From Auriscalpium vulgare (Eukaryota; Basidiomycota; Agaricomycetes; Russulales; Auriscalpiaceae): a DNA stretch of 64,000 bases. Shown in pieces: positions 56,250 through 64,000 of this stretch. The notes under the pieces were generated by a model. That model did no database searches. It was not told the origin of the DNA and was given only the letters and a program-made list of their open reading frames with translations. Every line of letters begins with the position of its first letter. Position 1 is the stretch's first letter. Made by a program: the position numbers and the translations under genes. The stretch is taken from positions 248,001 to 312,000 of the forward strand of contig JAHBBC010000001.1 of the NCBI GenBank assembly GCA_019915015.1. The letters run 5' to 3'.

Positions 56250-57503
56250 CTGCGATAACGAGCATTGCCAGGTGTTGTCTTGCTGCTGATGACTATGGAC
56301 GATGGTCAACGCTGCTGGGAGATGGGACGGGCGCCAAATATTGCGCGTCTCGACTCTCGGCGTCGGGCGGCCGCGCACTACCGATAGCTTGTCGAACGAC
56401 AGTGCTTCTGTATCATGGTACATATTTACTCTGACAGCTCGAACGAAGCTTTGCCCACCGCGCAGATGCTAGCTCCAATGGCTCTGTGTCCAAGTTCATC
56501 CAAGGGACGTCGCTCTCCCAGCGTACAACTCTGTATGTATCAGGCCCTAGGGATCAAACCTGCCGGCTTGCCCTTGGGAAAATTCCCTCTGCCTCAATTC
56601 AATCACTCACGAGCACCGTCAGCACCTCTGTGTGAGCTTGTGGTGAGTCTCTTTTCTCATCTGAAGTCACACACACGCTGTGCTCAGTACTGATCACGAT
56701 GCAGCGCTCAGGAACTATGGAACGGAAGCTCTCTGCGCGCCATCTCCGACTGATACAAATTTCCAGGTCGCTTCAACTTATCAGCGCTGCATCAATTTCT
56801 CAGCGCTGCATCTCACGCCGACGATAATCGAGGTGCCGGGCTAGCATTGGCTGCCACGCATCGTAACATATCAGCAACAAAAAAAGGCCACGACAACTCA
56901 TGCTGCCGAGCATTGCGGCCATCAGCGAGCTGTTGAAAATGCGGCGACATTTATTCTTGGAAGACGCTTATACGCAGGTTTCTGATGTACGCGTTTACAA
57001 CAGCGCACTGTGGCCTACTGGCAGCTCTCTGATTGATCTTGCTACTTGTTTTGCTTCGTGTCTCCAGCCAATCAGTGGCTGTCTGAGAGCCGCGCGGACT
57101 CGATGGTCGAGAAATTGAGTCGGTATCAGCCGATGGGCGTCTTACACGGCTGTACGTATGCCTGTGCGCATGGCCTCAGGGCTCTCTCTGCAGACTGCTG
57201 TAGCGAATCAATTGACGTCGTGCTTCAAATTTTAGGCTTTTTTTCGAGTCTCAAGATCTCATCGTTGGAGCTTCATTCGGAGCTCGCCACTCATTCAGAC
57301 TCGATGCCTCATTTGAAATCAGCAATCTGTCATCGCGCATTGTGTGAAAATGATATGGAAGCATCGGCGTCGAGTACCAGTCACCAATACCATCGCACTT
57401 CTTGTATCCGCTCATAAGCTATGTGTCGTCCCCTTTATAAGGCCCATCGCTTGCTTACACCCTGCCTCTCCGTGGTTCTTTTCTCGCTTTCCATTGTATC
57501 ACT

Positions 57504-59117
57504 ATGCCGAAGCACACAGACCCGGTCGCCGTCTTCGAGGACCAGCGTCAGTCACCTCAACATACAAAGCACCATACGTTGCTGACTTCGTCCTAGTGAC
57601 TTTGACAAAATTCGTCCACCTGTTTATAGGACTGTACCTGTGCGTTTCCACAATGGTCGGCTCTCCATCGCTCCTGGCATCTGACAGGCACTTGTGACCG
57701 TAGGTGGGACCTCGTCACTACCCTTGATTTTGAGTGGAGCGTCATCACGCGCGCGCGCCCATACAAGTGGACGATGCTCTTGCATACCGGCAGCCGTCTC
57801 TGTGCTTTTGGCGATGTCATAGTGACTATTTCAGGTCTCGACACCGTCACCGAGATCGACTGCAAGGTGAGACCTTCTCGAAATCTTTGATGGGCAACTG
57901 ATTCATTTTGCTGGTAGTCGTGGGTGTTCACGGCCTGGGTGCGCGCATACGGCCCTTGCGCTCTGAACGCAATGTACTGACAGTCGGATGTTATCAATTA
58001 TCCAGCTTCTGGCCAGCATTGGGCCTCTACTGTTATCGATCCTGGTCATCCTGCGCATGTATGCCGCACATATCGTGTCAGCTCTGGGCTTCACCTGACC
58101 TGTGCGCCGGGGGTACAGCATAGCCATCTGGGAGCGGAACAAATATGTTTTGGTGTTCTCTGCCGTCGCGACGATGGCAAATCTCGCCTTCCTCCTAAAA
58201 TGTCAATCTTCCTCATTAATCCCTCCTCAGATCGCTGACCATACACTTCGCTCAGGCTTCATATCGGTAAATACAAATACTCCACTCTATTGACCGCCTC
58301 ACCGACATACTGACAATAAATTGGGCTAGTCCAAAGCTGTCTGGAATCCCGCTGTCGACGTCTGCGCCATGATCGACCCGCTTGGCCGGCGCAGCTTTAT
58401 ATATGCGATGTTCACCACGGACGTCGTTTTGCTCGCGCTCATGTTCTTCGGCCTCTTGCGCTGGCGCCCAATGGGCCAGAGAGGCGGCGTCTTCGAGTTC
58501 TTGTACCGCCAGGTGTGATCAGGACATTTATGACTGGCTTGATGCCGTTCCGACCACGGATGCTGTATCATTAGGGCTTCATGTGGATGTTTGTGCTGGC
58601 GGGCGCGCACATCCCACCCATGGTGGGTCACGTCCTCTTCGTTGGATGCTGGTGTACTGAAAAAGCCATTGATTAGGTTATGTATGGCCTCGATATCGAC
58701 GGTGAGGTCTCCCCGCTGCAAGTCCGACTCACATCTAACTCAACTTTGGCATTCGCATATACTTACTCAGATCCTTGGAATATCGTAAGCCATGACGTCC
58801 TTGCATGCCTCTTTCCCGACTGACGCGATCCATTCTTCCAGACATTCACTGTGTCGGCAAGTAAGCACCCATTTTCGCACCCTCGCGGTTCCGTTCGCCT
58901 GACGGATTCGCCCCGCACAACAGCATTTCTCACGTAGGTCGCTTTTACCTTCTCCAGTCTCACAGAGCGACCCTTACCCTGTCGCACGTGCAGGACAATC
59001 GGTGCGACCCGCCTGTACCGCGGACTGCTCGACTACAGCTCCGTGCGCGATCTGGAGCTGTTCTCGGCGAGGCAAAGCAATCATGCCGCCGCTGCGGCGG
59101 AGGCTGGGAAGAGATGA
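57504..59117 (+). CDS. Multi-helix membrane protein, family B (B2)
   Basis: Mirror copy of B1: ATG 57504 (MPKHTDPVAVFEDQ), stop 59115-59117. Blocks KFVHLFIGLYL, WDLVTTLDFEWSVI, KWTMLLHTGSRLCAFGDVIV, LLLSILVILRMYAAHI, NKYVLVFSAVATMANLAFLL and C-terminal RLYRGLLDYSSVRDLELF are all present. It shares the in-frame TGA after ALGFT. Its C-terminus is shorter (ends AEAGKR). Substitutions relative to B1 are spread over exons and introns. Given the shared TGA it could be a pseudogene duplicated after inactivation, or both copies may use an intron I cannot see. Confidence 0.55.
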
Positions 59118-59525
59118 TGATGAATATTCAACGGGCACTTCTCAACAAATCTGAGAATACCTGGATGCAGAACAAATCAAGGAGATTATATGGGGATGGT
59201 ACACATTGATGTCTGAGGCCTGAGGATCCGAGCGCTCTCAACTTAGTGCAGCTGACGTGCCATCTGGGAGTCCCATAGTACCGACAGTTGAATTCCTGCA
59301 AACCGGGGCACCTATGGCTAGGATCCCGGATGATGCACAATCAGTTTCTACGGCATGAAAATATGTTTGCTGATTTGAAACCATTCCAAAAGTTCATCGT
59401 TCAAAATCCCGAGGACCATCAAGTGACCGCCAGCGGCCGACTCGAGATGGGACACGTGGCTACGACTTGCTTGGCCGACGGCCCAGCGCGAGGACAAGCA
59501 AAGCCGCCTGCACAGTGGCGGTTGT

Positions 59526-60561
59526 GCGCATTGTCCTATCGTCCCCTTTATGTTTGATGTGCCCAAAAGACTATGCCTCCGGGTCACTTTCCACACCCAC
59601 TAGCACGTACACAATCACCTGAACCACACCGAAAGCACCTTACACCGATGACGCATCTCACACGGTCTTAGAATCATATATAAAACCCTGTATTCAGCAC
59701 TACCTACGCTCATCGAACCCGCCCCTCCACGGACCAGTTCATTCAAGCGCGACCCTTCACTGTGCGGAGCACGACGCCATTCAAAGGCAGGACTTCGCGA
59801 CCGCGCGCAGAGCCACCTGCCGCGGTAACGGCGAGCCGCATCGCCCTGGAAGTCGGGTAAGTAGCGTCCCACTTGTGTACAGCAGACAGCAAAGTGCTCA
59901 CCATGGGAGTAGGACGTGGCATGCTTTACAAGGGTCCTCGCCTCTCGGTCCGTGCAGAGCCACCTGCTGCGGACCCGGCTCCATTGCCTGGGGACTGGGT
60001 AAGCCACAGCGCCTCTCGCCATGCATCACACACCGCAGAGAGCTCACCACGAGGACAGGCTGTCGCAGCCCAATGTATGCTTGCGCGACGCGCGCAGGGG
60101 TAGCCGCTACGCGCGCGCGGCGCCGTATACGCATGTCGGCACCCACCTCTGCCTCTACCGGTCAGACAAAATCGTCCGACACAAGGCGTGCCACGAGTGC
60201 TCATGAATGTCCGACACGCCGTCCGCCGCCCCACCTTGCCCAGAAGGTCCACGAGGCGCTGTACCAGCACGATCGGCGTCAGTTCGCGCTGAATGGGTAG
60301 AGACCGCGACATGCGCACCGAGGGGTCGGGATGCGTGGCCCTTGCGGGACCAGCCACGTAGAATGGCGGGCGGCCTCGCTGGGCGGGGTACATAGAACGC
60401 GATGCGCTGTCCTTTATACGATACGTCTTTTAGCTGAAGTGGTTGATGCATTTGATGTCTTTGTGCGCGCGGGCCTTTCAGTGCGTTTGTTTCTTTGTGC
60501 GCGCGGGCCTTTCAGTGCGTTTGTTTCGATTGCGTGCGTGATAGATCTGTGTGCCTTTTCG
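59526..60561. other. Repeat-containing intergenic region
   Basis: No gene recognised. Contains a degenerate tandem duplication of about 150 bp (GCAGAGCCACCTGC at about 59810 and 59962, each followed by a GGGTAAG) and the 34-bp tandem repeat listed separately. Confidence 0.5.
60459..60526 (+). repeat. Exact 34-bp tandem duplication
   Basis: Units 60459-60492 and 60493-60526 are identical (starting CTTTGTGCGCGCGGG). It lies just outside the inverted-repeat arm that contains A4. Confidence 0.95.
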
Positions 60562-62527
60562 TTAGTCGCGCGATCGGAATGCGGTGCGCGTCAAGGGCTG
60601 CGGCGCCCCGAGTCATAACAAATGATCTCTCTCCGACGCGAACGCTTCGATGGCCGACCTCACATGGTTAGCTCGTTTCCTCCATTGTGCCGTCGCTCAT
60701 GTGGCAACTCATCTCCATCAGAGTCTCAGTGTTGGCCCTCGAAGGCGCTCATGGCGCAAGAGCCTCTCACGCAGCCGTGGTTTCGCATATCAAGCGCAGT
60801 TTCTTCCTGCGCCCTGACGACATCACACCAATCCATGCTGAAGCTTGGCGGGACCAGGACCGTCTGTGCGGGGTCTCGGACGGCAGGCGGATGCGCGACG
60901 GTTACTCGGTGCCCATATCAGGCACTTCCATATCGACGAACCATCAATCTGCTGCGATGGAGACATACCGGAGAACTTGGCACCCTGCGGCGTCGTGCGA
61001 ATCCCCGGTAACACATCCGCCTTGGCTGGTGTTAAATGATCTGGGTCGCAGTACGTACCTCTTTTCCTCGTATCCTACATACGTCGTCGGAGCAGCGCAT
61101 GCCTCTCCTGCCAGTCCAGGTTTCTGCACTCGCCCTGCTCGTCGACTTCTATATCTACGGTCAGCTCTAGCCTCATGTACCAGCATCAGCTCTCTGACGC
61201 TTATCGGCAGGCATATATTCGCTTCTCTGTGCCTATACTCTGTTCATACTCTTGTGAGCGCGCTGCCCCCTTCGTCCATCCGCCGCCAATGACATCCCTT
61301 GGCATCCCGCAGTCGGAACATTAAGAGAAATCTCACAAACAAATGTCTCATCGGCGCGACACTCGTCATGTACCTGGTGTCGACCGCCAGCGTAGTGCTC
61401 AACACTGTTGAATACCTTCAATTCTTGGCGTTCGATCCCGTCGACAACGCGACGAAAAACTCTGCGAAACCATACAGCATCCTTGATGACTTTGCGTTTA
61501 CGATTCCAGCCATCCATGTAAGCAAACCCACGAAAGTACTTAGATGGATCTAATCATACACAGTTCATTTTCGGAGACGCGATCGTAGTCTGGCGTGTGT
61601 GGGTCATCTGGACCCACAGCTGGCGCATCGTCGTCGTTCCTCTATTCCTCCTCTTCTGCACATCCGCTGTTGTTCTGGCGCAGCTCGGACTGATTGTCGC
61701 GACAGCCCTTTCCTGCGCACGGGGTGGCTCACAAGCCGCCTGCATCGGCACCGATCGGGGCAAGCTGTGGGACTTCCTGCCCGTCCAGCTCTATTTCGCA
61801 AGCCCCGTGCTTACGCTCCTCACAAACGGCGTCTCTACCGGTTTGATTGGGTACCGTGCTTGGTGAGCACGTCAACCTCCTTCTCGCGCGATACTCGTGC
61901 TGGTGCTAAGAAGGTATCAGGATCCACCATCGTTCCTCGCAGGCGGTTCCCATCAGAATCGGACGCGATCGCGTGCTGGCGGTTCTTCTCCTACTCGTGG
62001 AGTCCGGCGCCGTATATTGCACCTTCTGGGTATATCTTCCGTCCGGCTTTCTGCTTGTTGGCGGTTACCTGACCTCTGAGGCGCAGTTATCCTTGGTCAT
62101 CGTATGTCCGTTCACCTCCACACAACAGCATGCGCTGTACCGCTTCATCAACCTACTCCCACAGCTCACGGTGCGTTTCCCTCGCGTACTTGTAGCGCGC
62201 ACTATCTGAAGGCTGGCTGGCCCGGTGCAGGGAATGTATCCCACTGTCATCATCGTCATCTGCGCATTGCGGCGGTCCTATGCCGACACCGTCATGTCCG
62301 CTCCAGAAAATCTTACCGCAATTCAATTCGCCACGTATGGCCAGCCGGCGTCACCAGAGACGCGATTGCCGCACTGCCGTGGAGAGGTCCCAGTTGAGCT
62401 ATGCGGCACGGGAACCAGCTCGAGGTCGTCTATGCACGCCTCTATATCCGACTCGGTGGATGTCGTCCTGGAGGTAGCAAAGACGGCATAGATGTATGGT
62501 CTGCAAGATGCCCGTGACGACGGCGCG
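60562..62527. repeat. Inverted repeat arm containing A4 (partner 17425-19410)
   Basis: Reverse-complement match to the A1 segment, including 5' flank and introns. It ends where the C3 fragment starts. Confidence 0.9.
61099..62491 (+). CDS. Seven-helix membrane protein, family A (A4)
   Basis: Exons 61099-61159, 61211-61253, 61313-61517, 61564-61862, 61921-62029, 62087-62170 and 62231-62491 sum to 354 codons with no stop (353 residues). Hydrophobic segments: SALALLVDFYIYG, YSLLCAYTLFIL, LIGATLVMYLVSTASVVL, GDAIVVWRVWVIW, LFLLFCTSAVVLAQLGLIV, LYFASPVLTLLTNGV, VLAVLLLLVESGAVYCTFW and GMYPTVIIVICA. The tail is Ser/Thr/Glu-rich. It is nearly identical to A1, differing by scattered substitutions and a small deletion in the tail. 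Topology suggests a plasma-membrane receptor or sensor, but no family function is established. Confidence 0.82.
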
Positions 62528-63440
62528 TATGAATCATAATCACGCGCACTTTGGATTCCACGACTTGACGTCCAGCGTCGTGTACACGTTCTTGAACCCG
62601 TACCTTCGCACCCCAAATCAGCTTGACGTTTACGAGAAATACTCACACACGCACCCCTCGGCGACCTTGCGCAGCCCGTCGCGGCGCCCACTGAGGACCA
62701 GGACATTCTTGTCCGCATACTCGTGCGCGTGCGACTTGAGAATGGTGTGTGCCTGGATGAGGTTGGCGGGCGTGATCTGTGGTACGGTCAGCGTGTTTCC
62801 GGAGACGGCAGCGGGGACATAGTCAACGATAGGCAGATAGAATGTGCGGGAAGAACAGACGATCCCAAACAAGAGAAGAAAACACGCACTGGAACGCCGA
62901 GCTGCTTCGTCAACCGCGCACTGCGCTCATCCTCCCCCATCCCCCCGCCATTCGTCATCTTCAACCATCGCGTGAGCACCCAGCCCCCTAATATCACAGA
63001 ATATATTTCCCACCAGGATGTATGAAACCTTACTTCGCGTACGTTAGTTCCTTATCTTTGCAATGAGCGAGGAGAGGACCTACACGCCGAGCGCGTTGGC
63101 GCCTTCCAGCGAGGCGAGCGCGCGCTTCGCCTCGGGGAGAACCGCTGCGCCGCACAACAGCACACCGTCCTGATTTATATCAGCCTGTCTTGCGTCCCTC
63201 GGTGCGTGTACTGCTCACGATGTCGAAGGCGAACGTCAAAGGGGAGGGGCGTGTTGATCCCGCATCTGGTTCAACACATGATAAGTAAGTGACGTGTTGA
63301 AGCCAACCAGATGGTGGAAAACGAACTGCTGATGCACCGAGCTGCTTTGAGGGTGGGTGGGCGACGAGGGAGGCGGTGAGGGTGGGGTATGAGGCGCGGG
63401 GCGCCTGCGAACATGGCGGTTGTCGACAAGGTGTCGTCGG
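62528..63440 (-). pseudogene. Truncated CECR5-like HAD hydrolase fragment (C3)
   Basis: Matches only the 5' half of C1, from the start region (near 63420) through DGVLLCGAAVL and MTNGGG to the exon ending DVKSWNPK. It stops abruptly at the A4 3' flank. It has a 4-nt insertion before the SFAFDI region (near 63285) that shifts the frame, and Arg to Cys in DGVLLRG. It cannot encode motif IV. Clearly a rearrangement by-product. Confidence 0.9.
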
Positions 63441-63562
63441 CCAAGCCGCTGCACTACACACATGAGGATTCGCGAATACAAATATGGATACCCGCCCATG
63501 TTCGGCGAGTGGTATGCCGTGCGCCGTACTCAATCTGTAAAGCCATCATTCAGAAGTTCCAC
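63441..63562 (+). repeat. Inverted copy of 27943-28070
   Basis: Encodes KPLHYTHEDSRIQI, followed by RRVVCRAPYS, as does the minus strand at 28070. It joins C3 on its left and repeat Y2 on its right, creating a three-part junction. Confidence 0.9.
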
Positions 63563-64000
63563 GTAGAGAAACATTAGAACCGATGCGCGTACCACTTTGG
63601 CTACGCACGCTCGTGCAGCATCACATATACTGCGGTAAGGAGGCTATGATAGAACTTTCAGCCAAGTGAGAGCCAATTGCACCGTATCATTTACCTGGGA
63701 GTTTCTCGATTGCGAAGCCGGTCGGCGGTGTTGAAAGCCCAAGCGAAGGACCCAAAGCCCAGGCTCTGCTCCTCAATTAGTAAGACATCATAGACCAGTA
63801 CTGGTGCGCACTTTGGAGAAAACATATTCAAGTGGCGAGGGGCGGAAAAGGGCATGATGAGGAAGGCGCGGGGTGGGCGTGATGACATGGAGGTGGGAGG
63901 AAAGAGAGCTATGCGAGATTGAAAAGTGGGAGGGTATTTATGCGTGGCGGCATGTTTCAATTTGGCGTGAGGAGGGAGCGCGTCGACGCAATAGCGGCAC
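63563..64000 (-). repeat. Leader/promoter repeat Y2 (inverted copy of Y1)
   Basis: Reverse complement of about 21000-21469, running off the window end. The minus-strand ORF (63894 to 63691, from MSSRPPRAFLIMPFSAPRH) continues IEEQSLGFGSFAWAFNTAD and reads smoothly to a GGTAAATG donor. Y2 therefore looks less damaged than Y1, which carries an extra 35 nt. Confidence 0.75.

Larger units (their letters stand above)
53390..59525. repeat. Right arm of the inverted duplication (partner 33270-38280)
   Basis: Contains C2 (-), the spacer and B2 (+), mirror-image to B1/C1. It carries an additional segment at about 55.4-56.3 kb with no counterpart in the left arm. Confidence 0.9.

Noticed and set aside
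17469..62491. A pheromone-receptor (STE3) mating-type locus
   Set aside because: None of the membrane proteins has STE3-type motifs, and no CaaX pheromone precursor ORF was seen.
1..64000. CRISPR array
   Set aside because: No regularly spaced short repeats with unique spacers were found, and none are expected in a fungus.

Overview
The window looks like nuclear DNA of a mushroom-forming basidiomycete (Agaricomycetes, probably a polypore). The sequence is GC-rich, and genes are split by many 45-65 nt GT-AG introns. The recognisable families are typical of such genomes: a DUF6533 membrane protein, other multi-exon seven-helix proteins, a cAMP-receptor-like GPCR, an F-box protein, and an Ngaro/DIRS-type tyrosine-recombinase retroelement. 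No rRNA, tRNA or CRISPR array was found.

Layout. 0-2.4 kb holds a perfect 34-bp hairpin and two decayed housekeeping genes: dihydroorotate dehydrogenase (+) and mitochondrial ribosomal protein uL23 (-). 2.4-5.2 kb is an intact four-exon gene for an 883-residue cysteine-rich protein of unknown function. 6.6-8.4 kb, 10.2-11.4 kb and 16.1-17.3 kb are copies of a repeat (here 'X') that carries a promoter and a short hydrophobic leader ORF. The first copy is interrupted by a 727-bp TIR element with an unrelated 99-codon ORF. The other two bracket an apparently intact gag / RT-RNase H / tyrosine-recombinase retroelement (11.4-16.1 kb). 21.5-27.9 kb is a 6.5-kb insertion rich in a SINE-like repeat with palindromes, and it contains one unknown gene at 25.5-26.4 kb. 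Its uninterrupted counterpart survives, inverted, at 63.56 kb.

17.4-63.5 kb is a membrane-protein neighbourhood shaped by inverted duplication. Family A (seven-helix, GDAIVVWRVWVIW motif) has four members: A1 17.5-18.9 (-), A2 29.4-30.6 (-, broken), A3 51.3-52.7 (+), A4 61.1-62.5 (+). Family B (another multi-helix family) has two: B1 33.6-35.2 (-), B2 57.5-59.1 (+). A HAD-IIA hydrolase of the CECR5/HDHD5 type (C) has three: C1 36.4-38.2 (+, intact, 399 aa), C2 53.6-55.4 (-, premature stop), C3 62.5-63.4 (-, truncated). The central part (38.3-50 kb) has single-copy genes: a DUF218 protein, a cAMP-receptor-like GPCR and a DUF6533 protein.

Functionally, the likely working genes are the HAD hydrolase C1, the DUF218 protein, the F-box protein, the GPCR, the DUF6533 protein, family A copies 1, 3 and 4, the two unknown soluble proteins, and the retroelement. 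No metabolic pathway is evident. The striking features are the inverted-duplication architecture of a receptor-like membrane gene cluster, the 1.2-kb repeat that brackets the retroelement exactly, and the recurrent leader/promoter repeat. Gene models were built by hand from splice signals and reading frames. No database search was run.
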